From positions 248,001-312,000 of the forward strand of contig NZ_JBHTDN010000006.1 of assembly GCF_042666505.1 (NCBI RefSeq): DNA of 64,000 nucleotides, read 5' to 3'. Below, piece by piece: positions 9,382-17,815 of this stretch. The translations under genes were made by a program, and so were the position numbers. The DNA is from Parapedobacter sp042666505. Its GTDB lineage: Bacteria > Bacteroidota > Bacteroidia > Sphingobacteriales > Sphingobacteriaceae. The stretch's first letter is position 1. Every line of letters begins with the position of its first letter. The notes under the pieces were generated by a model. That model was not told where the DNA came from. It made no database searches and saw only the letters and a list, made by a program, of their open reading frames with translations.

Positions 9382-10590
9382 CTACCGCAGCAGCTTCAAC
9401 CCGAATCCCGGCGCATTAGGCGGAATCAGTTTTCCATCCTTGATCACATAGCCGCTGAGATCAACATCGTCTGACGTACTGGTTACGCCTTCAATCGTGA
9501 CGGTATTACCTAAGCCGCCAGTCATATGCGCGGTATAAAATGTCTTAAGCAGCGAACCCCATGCGTGGGGAGACGCCTGCACACCGTATTGAATCAATGA
9601 AGGCATCAGCTTCCGCCAATTGGTGAATCCGAGACCTTCTATGTCGGAGATGTGTACATCCATGAGTTTTTGCTGCATCAAGGTATCCAGCAGCGCCGGG
9701 TCGGGATCGGCTTCGCCTTCGGCAAGCAGGCTCTTTACATTGGCCTTGGCCATCCACTCGCGGAGCTTACGGTAGTCTTCAACGGTCTCATGGAATGGCT
9801 CTTCAATCCAGAATAGCGGCGTATTACCAATTCCTTCGAGGTATGCCGTAAATTCATTCACCGTAAAGCCGTTATTGCCGTCTACCAAAATCTCGCAATC
9901 TGGAAACGCTTGGGCAACAGCCTTGGTGACTTCGATATCACGTGCCAGCCCGTCTTTTAGCGACATCCAGCGATGGCCCCGCCCGATTTTTAATTTGAAC
10001 TGGCGGTAGCCGTACTCGTAATCATAACGACAGTTTGCCAACACCTTATCGATTCCTCCCGGTGCATGGGCGGGCTCCAGATCGTCGAAATAAATCATCC
10101 CGCTGTAGTACTTGGTAGTAAACGGCTGATCACGGCCCAGCAATGCATACACGGGCTTGTTTAACGCTACGCCAGCAAGGTCATGCAACGCGATGTCAAA
10201 GGGCAGATAACGATCATCCGTAATGCCTGCATTAACATTGAAAACGTCAGACAGTTTTTTGCCTATCAATTCGGGGACGAGCTGCTGCGCCTCACCGCGG
10301 CCGCCGCGGAGGGAAGCCCAGCCTTTTGTGCCTTTGTCTGTTGTGATGATACATATGCCGATGCGCGGTCCGAAACCGTGGACATCAAGCCGTGCGTTTT
10401 TACCGACAAAACGGGGGTATTGCAGTCGCACATCATCAAATGCTACCGACTGTATGGTGTGGTAGGCCAGCTCGGCTTGCATACGCGACGCGTCCGGTCT
10501 GCCTTCAAATACCCCAGCAAGCGCTGTCTTTGATACTACACTGGCGGCTATCCCGGCATTCAGTGCATAGATGAATTCCCTTCGTCTCAT
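9382..10590 (-). CDS. Mandelate racemase/enolase-superfamily protein with Tat-type signal
   Basis: 402 residues. Enolase-superfamily active-site elements are intact: K199-x-K201, D237 (LVDGNN), E263/E264 (WIEEPF), E291/E293, and H342 (SPHAW), the acid-sugar dehydratase/racemase arrangement of the mandelate-racemase subgroup. The N-terminus MRRREFIYAL plus a hydrophobic stretch and ALA looks like a twin-arginine signal, so the enzyme is probably folded in the cytoplasm and exported. Its likely chemistry is dehydration or epimerisation of a sugar acid. It lies between the epimerase gene and SusC1 in one strand-wise cluster. The specific substrate cannot be assigned. Confidence 0.88.
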   Translation of the reverse strand: MRRREFIYALNAGIAASVVSKTALAGVFEGRPDASRMQAELAYHTIQSVAFDDVRLQYPRFVGKNARLDVHGFGPRIGICIITTDKGTKGWASLRGGRGEAQQLVPELIGKKLSDVFNVNAGITDDRYLPFDIALHDLAGVALNKPVYALLGRDQPFTTKYYSGMIYFDDLEPAHAPGGIDKVLANCRYDYEYGYRQFKLKIGRGHRWMSLKDGLARDIEVTKAVAQAFPDCEILVDGNNGFTVNEFTAYLEGIGNTPLFWIEEPFHETVEDYRKLREWMAKANVKSLLAEGEADPDPALLDTLMQQKLMDVHISDIEGLGFTNWRKLMPSLIQYGVQASPHAWGSLLKTFYTAHMTGGLGNTVTIEGVTSTSDDVDLSGYVIKDGKLIPPNAPGFGLKLLR

Positions 10591-10616
10591 AATTGGTGTT
10601 TTAATGGTTAACGTTT

Positions 10617-10647
10617 CCGCCCGTACCTCCCTCGCTTATGCGGGCGG
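10617..10647 (-). other. GC-rich hairpin between two cluster genes
   Basis: Inverted repeat CCGCCCG/CGGGCGG (7 bp, 17-nt loop) in the 91-bp gap between the epimerase stop and the enolase-superfamily start. No T-run follows on the minus strand. It is likely an intercistronic processing or stability element. Confidence 0.4.
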
Positions 10648-10681
10648 GCGCTTTATACGTTTGTTTACTAACGGTTCGCCG

Positions 10682-11536
10682 TTAACAAAACGTTCGTTTT
10701 AAAAATGCAAAACCTTCCTCGGCCAATTCATCCGCACTGTTGGCCAAAGGCCGCCAGATACTCGCCGCCCTGGCTAACTCCTTCGAAGGTGCACCGAAGG
10801 TTTCGATGACGAGGCTTCCCCGATACCCAATGTCTTGGAACGCATCGCGCATACCGAGCCAATCCAGGTGGCCTGTGCCCGGTGTACCGCGATCATTCTC
10901 GTTGGCCTGTACGTGGACCAACCGGTCGCCCAGCTTTCGGATGCTAGCGGGGATGTCCTTCTCTTCAATGTTGCTGTGGAAAGTGTCCAATAAAATCTTT
11001 AAATAAGAGCTATTGAGTTCATCGACCAACGAAATGGCTTGGTCGACCGTATTGACCATATCGGTTTCAAATCGATTTAGCGGTTCAAGCGCCAAAGTCA
11101 CGCCCAGTTGTTCGGCGCGCTTCGATGCTTCGTAGAGATTCTCCAGGCACCATAGTCTTTCCTGCTTTTTCTGATCGGCCGAAACCAGCCGGGTCTTCCC
11201 GACCGCCGAGTAGAGCGGCCCGCCGAAAACCGGACTTTCCAGGTCGTTGGCGATTTCTAAGCAATCGATGATATAGGAAAGCCCATTCGCCCGGATTTCC
11301 GGCCGATCGCTGGAAACATCCCGATCCATGCCGAACGCGCCGCTCACGGATAGCTTCAGATTCAGCTCCCGGCACGTGCGCTTCAACGCATTCCAGTCGA
11401 TCAACTCCCGATCTTCAACGGCAATCTCAATCAGGTCATAACCTGCCGCCTTGGCCTTGCGCAAGACGTCAAAAGATTGCGTGGAAAACGGCGAAACCCA
11501 AACAAATGTGCTTATTCCTATCGTCATCTTCAACAA
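10682..11536 (-). CDS. Sugar phosphate isomerase/epimerase family (ketose 3-epimerase-like) TIM barrel
   Basis: 284 residues, the size of D-tagatose/D-allulose 3-epimerases. The metal-binding glutamate/aspartate/histidine/glutamate set is recognisable: E151 (ALEPLNRFETD), D184-H187 (LLDTFHSNIEE), H208 (VHVQANEND) and E245 (VIETFG); R216 follows in the NDRGTPGTGH loop. No signal peptide, so it is cytoplasmic. ATG at 11527 (MTIGISTFVW) is an equally good start. Only 6 bp separate it from the Gfo/Idh gene upstream, indicating tight co-expression. In such clusters these proteins act on keto-sugars or keto-glycosides; the exact substrate is inference. Confidence 0.9.
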   Translation of the reverse strand: MLKMTIGISTFVWVSPFSTQSFDVLRKAKAAGYDLIEIAVEDRELIDWNALKRTCRELNLKLSVSGAFGMDRDVSSDRPEIRANGLSYIIDCLEIANDLESPVFGGPLYSAVGKTRLVSADQKKQERLWCLENLYEASKRAEQLGVTLALEPLNRFETDMVNTVDQAISLVDELNSSYLKILLDTFHSNIEEKDIPASIRKLGDRLVHVQANENDRGTPGTGHLDWLGMRDAFQDIGYRGSLVIETFGAPSKELARAASIWRPLANSADELAEEGFAFLKRTFC

Positions 11537-11542
11537 ATTAAC

Positions 11543-12652
11543 TTATTCAAAACTTGGTATTTCTACCCGAATTCCGCCTTTCATGGCCGATTCATGCGCA
11601 CATATTCCTGCGCACGTATAATTAGCTGCCAACGCAGCATCCACTGCTGAATCCCGGCCTTCCACAATGGCTGCGACAAACTCTTGGACCAAGTGAGGGT
11701 GTGATCCGCCGTGTCCGGCTCCCTGGAGGAACGACACATGATTGGGATCGTCGATTTTCTCGCGTTTGGTAAAATCGGCGATTTCAGGAATCAGCAGTTC
11801 ATCGGTATCCGGCACATCAATCCGTCGTGCATTTTCACCGCCGTCGAAAATGACGTGTTCTTCGTCTTGCAATTGCTCCCATTCAAACGACATTTTGGTA
11901 CCATACACGTCATAACTTTCCCGGTATTGGCGCACCACATCAAAGAGTGAACGGGTTGCTTCCGCCACTACATCTGAATCCTTCAATTTGAACGTAGCCG
12001 TTTCTACGGCATACGGCGCGTTGTAACGGCTAGCCAGATCATCTGACAGCCGGCCGGAGCCATGGCAAACCACCGACTCGGCAATCGTATTGTTGATGCG
12101 CAGCAACGGCGAAATAGCGTGTGTTCCGTTCAGCATAGGTGGATAGCCCTTCCAATATTCGGCCCAACCCTCCATGCTCATATCTTGGATGTGGGATCCG
12201 CGCACAAACTGGATCTTACCCAACTGGCCGGTTTCAGCCAATTTCAGTCCATAAAGGAACTCGCGGGTATACAGGGCTGTTTCCATCATCATATAAACCT
12301 TGCCCGACTTCCGTTTTGCCTCCACAATCGCTTTGCAGTCTTCAACCGTCATGGCCATCGGTATGGTACAGGCCGTGTGCTTGTTGGCGTTTAACGAGGC
12401 CAGGGTCATCCGCGCATGTTCTGGTACGGGGGTGACGATATGGATCGCATCTACGTCGTCCCGCTTCACCACGTCTTCGAAGTCGGTGAAAATCAGGTTC
12501 TCGTCCAGATTAAACTTGTTCTTTAATTCGTTGAGCGTATCTTCGTTTCGGGTACAAATTCCGACGGCTTTAATGTTGGGATGCTTCTGATAGATGGGAA
12601 TAAACTCTTTCCCAAAACCCATACCTACGATAACGACAGTGATTTTTGACAT
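11543..12652 (-). CDS. Gfo/Idh/MocA family NAD(P)-dependent sugar oxidoreductase
   Basis: 369 residues. An N-terminal Rossmann fold (VVIVGMGFGKEFIPIY) is followed by the NAD-binding VDAIHIVTPVPEHARM segment. The Gfo/Idh EKP motif is altered here: the usual E-K-P region reads TACTIPMAMTVEDC. The C-terminal GFO/IDH/MocA substrate domain has the conserved GSHIQDM and GTHAISP stretches. There is no secretion signal. ThuB, the partner of ThuA in trehalose utilisation, belongs to this family and oxidises the sugar at C3, which fits the ThuA gene directly upstream (34-bp gap). The missing canonical Lys is a point to check. Confidence 0.9.
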   Translation of the reverse strand: MSKITVVIVGMGFGKEFIPIYQKHPNIKAVGICTRNEDTLNELKNKFNLDENLIFTDFEDVVKRDDVDAIHIVTPVPEHARMTLASLNANKHTACTIPMAMTVEDCKAIVEAKRKSGKVYMMMETALYTREFLYGLKLAETGQLGKIQFVRGSHIQDMSMEGWAEYWKGYPPMLNGTHAISPLLRINNTIAESVVCHGSGRLSDDLASRYNAPYAVETATFKLKDSDVVAEATRSLFDVVRQYRESYDVYGTKMSFEWEQLQDEEHVIFDGGENARRIDVPDTDELLIPEIADFTKREKIDDPNHVSFLQGAGHGGSHPHLVQEFVAAIVEGRDSAVDAALAANYTCAGICAHESAMKGGIRVEIPSFE

Positions 12653-12686
12653 GTTCTGATTCTAATTAGCTAATTATACGTTTTAG

Positions 12687-13403
12687 TTAGTTTGCAATCC
12701 AGTTAAGCGCATTGATTAACAATGTTTTGTATGCTTCATGTTGATGACTACGTTCATCGTGTCCAGTTGTAATTCCGACAATCTTTGCCTTCCGGTGCTT
12801 CACGGTGAATACGCCTGGATAAACGGCGTCGGTTTCTTTAGATTGACCAATGACCAACACCTCAATTCCTTTCGCAGCGGGATCGGGGACATGACGGTAC
12901 AATTCATCCACAAACTCAAACTTAGCCGGGACACCTTGTGTAATTGGATGCGCTGGATTGACGACAAGGTTTTTTATTTCCTGAAGCTTTTCGTGGCTCT
13001 TGCTACCGCCGCCTACATAGTTCAGGTTGTAGGCGGGCCAGTCTGCCCAGTTGTACCACACCGCGGCATGGAGGAGCAACAGCCCATGCCCCTTCTCGAC
13101 GAATTTGGTGATCGCTGCCTGGCCTGCTGCACTGATCGGCTGATTGTTGGTCAAAATCAACAGATCAGCTTGTTTCAGGTAAGCAGGTATGGAATCCGTC
13201 TGTTCTGTGTATGTAACGCTGTACTTGCCGGTTGATTCGATGGTCTTTTTGTCTTCTTGGCCGTACCATCGACCGAAATCATGGGATCCGCCACCGCCGA
13301 CCATTAACACGCGGAGGGGTTGGGGTTGGGCCAACGTCGCACTCACGGTCATCACCATCAAGCATACCCCTGTAAATAGCTTCATAATCCTGTTCATATT
13401 CAT
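12687..13403 (-). CDS. ThuA domain-containing protein, secreted
   Basis: 238 residues. The signal peptide ends MTVSATLAQ. The body matches the ThuA-like (type-1 glutamine-amidotransferase-like) fold: VLMVGGGGSHDFGRWY, DLLILTNNQPIS, GHGLLLLHAAVWYNW and a C-terminal GITTGHDERSHQHEAYKTLL. ThuA proteins take part in sugar (trehalose and related glycoside) catabolism, where keto-sugar intermediates are implicated. The secretion signal puts this copy in the periplasm, whereas the Gfo/Idh and epimerase are cytoplasmic. It is immediately downstream of a giant protein that also carries a ThuA-like N-terminal domain. Confidence 0.9.
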   Translation of the reverse strand: MNMNRIMKLFTGVCLMVMTVSATLAQPQPLRVLMVGGGGSHDFGRWYGQEDKKTIESTGKYSVTYTEQTDSIPAYLKQADLLILTNNQPISAAGQAAITKFVEKGHGLLLLHAAVWYNWADWPAYNLNYVGGGSKSHEKLQEIKNLVVNPAHPITQGVPAKFEFVDELYRHVPDPAAKGIEVLVIGQSKETDAVYPGVFTVKHRKAKIVGITTGHDERSHQHEAYKTLLINALNWIAN

Positions 13404-13440
13404 ATATAGTTAAGTTCAACTTTCTATTAATCACATCCAA

Positions 13441-16400
13441 TTAATCATTTCCATTAACCACACGCATAATGCCATTCATCCCCCGCCAATGCCCGGGGAA
13501 GGTACAGACATACGGATAATCACCGGGTTCCGTGGGTGCCGTAAATTCGAGTGTGAAGCTCTCGCCCGGATTCACTAGGGGTGTATGGTGCAACACCTCA
13601 GGAATAGACGGAATATATTGCTTTTCATACGCCTCTGACGACCGCAGCATGTCGTCCGCTGCCTTGCCTACAATCTCTAAGGAACCGGGTTGGATAATGA
13701 CCAGGTTGTGCTGCATCCCGTCGGGGTTCTCGAATACCAACGTGATCCGTTTACCCGCGGGCACGGTAAACGACTTTTTGTCGTACTGCATGATGTCCTT
13801 TACAGCCTTGATCTCTATTCGCTCCGAAGGCGCAGCATTGGCTTGGTCGGTAGCGGGATCCTGACCGTGCACAACCTGCCGACTCTTCTTCGAAAGCCGT
13901 ACGATGATGTTATTGACATTGCCGGTGAAGCGCGATGATTCACCATATTCGGTCAATGCATGATCGTCGTCAAAATCTTCTCCGGAGCGCAAGTTGAACT
14001 TCAGCGGCGCGGCAAATAAATGCATAGCTTTTGCCGTGCCCTGGCTGGCACCGTTTACGGCCAACTCAAGGGTCGCATCGGCAGTTAACTGTGCATCTAC
14101 CGTGAAATTGCTGGGTACAGTGCCCCGTGAGGAAACGGTGGCGGTCTGGCCGTGCTGGTAGACCTCGAAGAACAGCCGGTTGTTTTTCAGGTACAACGCG
14201 TACCCTTCAGATTTGTCGCCCTGCCCTACGATCAGTCCATTGTACGGCTGATTCTCCCGCCGGCTGACTTCGGTCTGGATGTGGATTTCCTTATTCGATA
14301 CATCGGGAGAGAACTGGAAGCGGCTGCGGCGCCCGAGCGTGTACTGCTCGTTGGCCAACGACTCGGCGATACGCCTAGCGAAACTACCGGTCGCCTGCGA
14401 AGCAGCCTTGAAGAACTCATCTTCATGTCGTGTAATGGCTCCGAACAACGCCTGCGATAACCATCGATCGCTTTCGTTGACAGCGTCGTTGGCCGCCTCA
14501 AGCAAGGCGCTGGCAATGTCCGCCGAGGCCGGGTATTCAGCTAACCTCACGAAGGCCGCGAGCCGAGTGTTCAGCGCAGTGTCTGCCAGAATGTTGCTTT
14601 TCAGTATGGCGTTTCTGGATTGCTCCGTAATCGGCAATACTTGAACGGCTGCCTTGCGCACGCCCGCAGATGGATGGCTCAGGGATTTCACCACGGCATT
14701 GAACACATCCTGATTAGACTCGATAACGTTCAGGCCCTGCAAGGTCCATAAAGCGTGGATAGCGGGAGCATTCAGGCCGATCTTATCAACCTTTTTATCC
14801 GAGGCGATGCGAATCAGGTCGTTGACCACGTCGTCCTTTTGCCGCTCCACCAGGAGCCGCTGGGCATGCATCCGCCAAAACTTATTGTCACTCTTCAAGG
14901 CTTTTAACAGTCCGTTGGTGTCATCTTTGGAAAGCTTGTATGCTGACTTATGCTTGGCATCCTTATAAACCAATCGGTAGACCCGACCGTATTTTTTGTC
15001 GCGCAAATCGCTCTCAAACGCATTGCCCGGGCCGTGTGGTTGTTCTACGAACGGCAACACCTTATCTGAGGGTGCTTGTGCAGGCACGAATACGTTGTGC
15101 TGGATAATGAAATTGTACCAATCGAGTATCCAGACCGCGCCATCCGGCCCAACTTCCGCGTGTACGGGGCCAAACCACTCATCCGAGCTGGCCACCAAGT
15201 TCCATCCGTCATGTTCCTTGAAACCGGCACCATCCGGCTCGATAACGGCATTGTGGATCAACCGTACCGTAGGCTCAGTGACGAAAGCCACCTTATTCCA
15301 ATATTGTTGAGGATAATCTCGTGCGGTGTATAGCTGGTGCCCTGCTGCTGAAGTAAAACCGCCCACCACATCCACCTGCCGGAGGTTGGGCTGCATGGCA
15401 TGTACCTCATAGTGCCCATCGATCTTTTGCACCGCGTTGACATTGAGCTTCCGGTCGTCTTCCTGCAACCGGCGCTGCACCAGTTCTTCGGGCATGGAAT
15501 AAAACGCACTATGGGTATTGTTTGCCGTGGAGATAAACACGTTGTTATCTTCGGTCATCCCCAAGCCCCATGTATTGTTGCTGGTGGTGGCCAGGTATTC
15601 GAAATCGGTTCCATCGGGCTTGAAATGATACACCCCTTGGCCAAACGCCATCTGTTGGCCATCGATGCTTCCGTTGAAACCGGCATAGCCGGTTACGCCC
15701 CAGATTTTGTTGTCAAATCCATACTGTAGGTTGGAAGGCCCGGCATGGGTGTCGTTCTTGTTCCATCCCGTCATTACGGTATCCCGCACATCGGCGACAT
15801 CATCACCATTGGTATCTTTGAGGAAAATGAAATGCGGAGCCATGGCCACCAAGATGCCGTCATTGGCAAATGTGAAGCTGGTGGCAATATTCAACCCATC
15901 GGCGAAAACGGTGAATTTGTCTGCTAAGCCATCACCGTCCGTATCTTCGCATATCTTAATCCGGTCGTTGGCTTCGCCTTTCAGCTCCACAAAATTATTG
16001 GGATAATCCATCGCCTCAATGATCCACAACCGGCCCCGTTCGTCCCAGCTCATCGCCATGGGATTAACAATATCAGGCTCTGAAGCGAATAATTGCAGTT
16101 CGAAACCAAGAGGCACCTGTATCAACTTCTTCGATTCTTCCGAAGTCAAAGGATCTTGCATCTTCGGCACAAAATGGCGTGCGGTGAAATCTGCAATCGT
16201 ATCTTCGTAGATGCTCACGTTAGGGATTTTCAATTGCGCGACCAGCTCCATTACCTTGTCACCTATGGCCCATTGCACGCCACTGCCGATCAATCGCAAA
16301 AAGTCCAGACGCTTCCAGGTAGATTCATCACCACCGTTAGCCGTATGGAAAATGCGGCCACTCCCTTTGGTTACCCGAAGCGCCGAATCGGTTGACTCAC

Positions 16401-16776
16401 CTCCGGATATCATCTCCCTATACCACGCCGGGCTATTGGCCGGATCCATTCCCAAGGTAATTAATCCCTTACCATCTTCCACAAAATCCTCAACGGCATC
16501 TATCTGATTGGAAGAGAGTGAATCCAGACCGGAAAATAGAATGAGTCCATCGTATACGTCCAGGTTGTTGTCATTTAAATCGTTCCGATCAACCGTATAA
16601 GTTAGGTTAATCCCGCTTTTGAAAAGCTCGATTGCCAACCACGACGCATACTTGGTAGATTCAGCCGATTCGCCAGCATGCCCCAAAAACAGGACTTCCG
16701 CCCTTCTCGGGGAATCACTTGTACAAGCAATAAGCAACAGGCAACAAATGCTGATAAAGCAAGATATTCGGCTCAT
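13441..16776 (-). CDS. Multi-domain lipoprotein: ThuA-like + PVC-type beta-propeller dehydrogenase-like + HEAT + LamG-like + plastocyanin
   Basis: 1111 residues. A lipobox (LLLIAC18) is followed by a ThuA-like domain (~27-170), a six-bladed propeller of the membrane-bound dehydrogenase/DUF7133 type (~215-600; GFELQLFASEPDIVNPMAMSW, DTDGDGLADKFTVFADGL), HEAT-like helices (~620-800), and a concanavalin/LamG-like sandwich (~815-965). A type-1 copper plastocyanin domain comes last, with ligands H1023, C1091, H1096 and M1100 all present. Its envelope location and copper centre suggest oxidation of an imported sugar with electron transfer through copper. I see no c-type heme CxxCH, which many relatives have. 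First gene of the minus-strand cluster, divergent from AraC. The domain calls are sound; the reaction is inference. Confidence 0.88.
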   Translation of the reverse strand: MSRISCFISICCLLLIACTSDSPRRAEVLFLGHAGESAESTKYASWLAIELFKSGINLTYTVDRNDLNDNNLDVYDGLILFSGLDSLSSNQIDAVEDFVEDGKGLITLGMDPANSPAWYREMISGGESTDSALRVTKGSGRIFHTANGGDESTWKRLDFLRLIGSGVQWAIGDKVMELVAQLKIPNVSIYEDTIADFTARHFVPKMQDPLTSEESKKLIQVPLGFELQLFASEPDIVNPMAMSWDERGRLWIIEAMDYPNNFVELKGEANDRIKICEDTDGDGLADKFTVFADGLNIATSFTFANDGILVAMAPHFIFLKDTNGDDVADVRDTVMTGWNKNDTHAGPSNLQYGFDNKIWGVTGYAGFNGSIDGQQMAFGQGVYHFKPDGTDFEYLATTSNNTWGLGMTEDNNVFISTANNTHSAFYSMPEELVQRRLQEDDRKLNVNAVQKIDGHYEVHAMQPNLRQVDVVGGFTSAAGHQLYTARDYPQQYWNKVAFVTEPTVRLIHNAVIEPDGAGFKEHDGWNLVASSDEWFGPVHAEVGPDGAVWILDWYNFIIQHNVFVPAQAPSDKVLPFVEQPHGPGNAFESDLRDKKYGRVYRLVYKDAKHKSAYKLSKDDTNGLLKALKSDNKFWRMHAQRLLVERQKDDVVNDLIRIASDKKVDKIGLNAPAIHALWTLQGLNVIESNQDVFNAVVKSLSHPSAGVRKAAVQVLPITEQSRNAILKSNILADTALNTRLAAFVRLAEYPASADIASALLEAANDAVNESDRWLSQALFGAITRHEDEFFKAASQATGSFARRIAESLANEQYTLGRRSRFQFSPDVSNKEIHIQTEVSRRENQPYNGLIVGQGDKSEGYALYLKNNRLFFEVYQHGQTATVSSRGTVPSNFTVDAQLTADATLELAVNGASQGTAKAMHLFAAPLKFNLRSGEDFDDDHALTEYGESSRFTGNVNNIIVRLSKKSRQVVHGQDPATDQANAAPSERIEIKAVKDIMQYDKKSFTVPAGKRITLVFENPDGMQHNLVIIQPGSLEIVGKAADDMLRSSEAYEKQYIPSIPEVLHHTPLVNPGESFTLEFTAPTEPGDYPYVCTFPGHWRGMNGIMRVVNGND

Positions 16777-16802
16777 AATATGGATTCTTACAATTGTTCA
16801 TA

Positions 16803-16810
16803 CAAAAGTA
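16803..16810 (-). promoter_or_regulatory. Candidate -7 promoter element of the ThuA-fusion operon
   Basis: TACTTTTG on the minus strand, an exact TAnnTTTG match, 27-34 bp upstream of the ATG at 16776. No exact -33 TTTG at the usual distance. Confidence 0.45.
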
Positions 16811-16861
16811 TGCCTGAAAGTGTTCGGAAAACCGCGATATATTATCACTTTATAGTCAAAT

Positions 16862-16875
16862 TATATCATGATATA
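16862..16875. promoter_or_regulatory. 14-bp perfect palindrome in the divergent promoter region
   Basis: TATATCATGATATA is its own reverse complement. It lies directly upstream of the AraC gene's -7 element, where a bound regulator would block or control polymerase. A candidate operator for the AraC protein or for another dimeric regulator. Confidence 0.45.
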
Positions 16876-16876
16876 C

Positions 16877-16884
16877 TATCTTTG
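16877..16884 (+). promoter_or_regulatory. Candidate -7 promoter element of the AraC gene
   Basis: TATCTTTG matches TAnnTTTG exactly, 21 bp before the ATG at 16905. The same bases form one arm of an 8-bp inverted repeat (TATCTTTG/CAAAGATA, 16877-16900, 8-nt loop), so the short leader could fold back on itself or the arms may be bound by protein. Confidence 0.5.
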
Positions 16885-16904
16885 CTTCTCAACAAAGATA
16901 AATT

Positions 16905-17807
16905 ATGAAGAAAGGCCACGTGATTCCCAAAGCTCTTATTCCTGAAAACCGTTCCTTTGTTATACGCAAACAGGTCGAGCCCTACTTTGACCCCACGTTT
17001 CATTTGCATCCCGAATTTCAGATATCTTATGTCATGGAAGGCGAAGGGAATCGGTTTGTGGGTGACAGCATAAAGCCCTTCAAGGCAAACGATCTGGTCT
17101 TGATCGGCCCGAATCTTCCCCACGTATGGCGTAGTCACAATGCTTATTTTGAAAAAGACAGCCAGCTAAGTACGACCGTAGTCGTCATTTATTTCCATGA
17201 CTATTTTCTGGGTGAAACCATACACGAGCGGGAGGAACTGGAAAGCATCCGGCACCTCTTTCAACGTTCGCAATGCGGTATCGAGATTACCGGCGACACC
17301 CAGAAAAAAGTCGGTCAACTCATGCTGGAGTTACTGGAAATGACGGGAACCGACAGCATCATCCAGCTACTGAAAATCCTGAATACCATCGCCCTTTCAG
17401 ACGGATGCCACCTGATTACGGATACGCATTCCAAATCCTACAACACCGAAGCCGAAACCGACCGGATGAACAAGGTCTACGAGTTTATCATGAAAAACTT
17501 CCACCGTAAAATTCACCTCGAAGAGGTGGCCTCGATTGCCAGCATGACCTGTACGTCTTTCAGCAGGTACTTCAAATCCCGTGTCAACCAGTCGTTTTCG
17601 GATTTTTTGAAGGAGATACGCATTGAATATGCCTGTAAACTGCTGAAAGAAGATAAAATGAATATCAACCGCATTGGGTACGAGTGCGGCTTTCAATCAC
17701 TGACCAATTTCAACAAACAATTCAAGATGGTCACCGGCAAGCAGCCACACCAGTACCGGCATGAATACCAGAAAATGGCCGTGGAATCTTATCACCACTA
17801 TTATTAA
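16905..17807 (+). CDS. AraC family transcriptional regulator with cupin sensor domain
   Basis: 300 residues. The N-terminal cupin half has HLHPEFQISYVMEGEGNRFV and NDLVLIGPNLPHVWRS, residues typical of sugar- or metal-dependent AraC sensors. The C-terminal ~100 residues hold two helix-turn-helix motifs (LEEVASIASMTCTSFSRYFK; NINRIGYECGFQSLTNFNKQFK). It is transcribed divergently from the ThuA-fusion operon through a 128-bp region holding two candidate promoters and a palindrome, so it most likely regulates that operon in response to its sugar. Its 3' end is only 8 bp from the convergent GH43 gene. Confidence 0.93.
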   Translation: MKKGHVIPKALIPENRSFVIRKQVEPYFDPTFHLHPEFQISYVMEGEGNRFVGDSIKPFKANDLVLIGPNLPHVWRSHNAYFEKDSQLSTTVVVIYFHDYFLGETIHEREELESIRHLFQRSQCGIEITGDTQKKVGQLMLELLEMTGTDSIIQLLKILNTIALSDGCHLITDTHSKSYNTEAETDRMNKVYEFIMKNFHRKIHLEEVASIASMTCTSFSRYFKSRVNQSFSDFLKEIRIEYACKLLKEDKMNINRIGYECGFQSLTNFNKQFKMVTGKQPHQYRHEYQKMAVESYHHYY

Positions 17808-17815
17808 GATAACCG

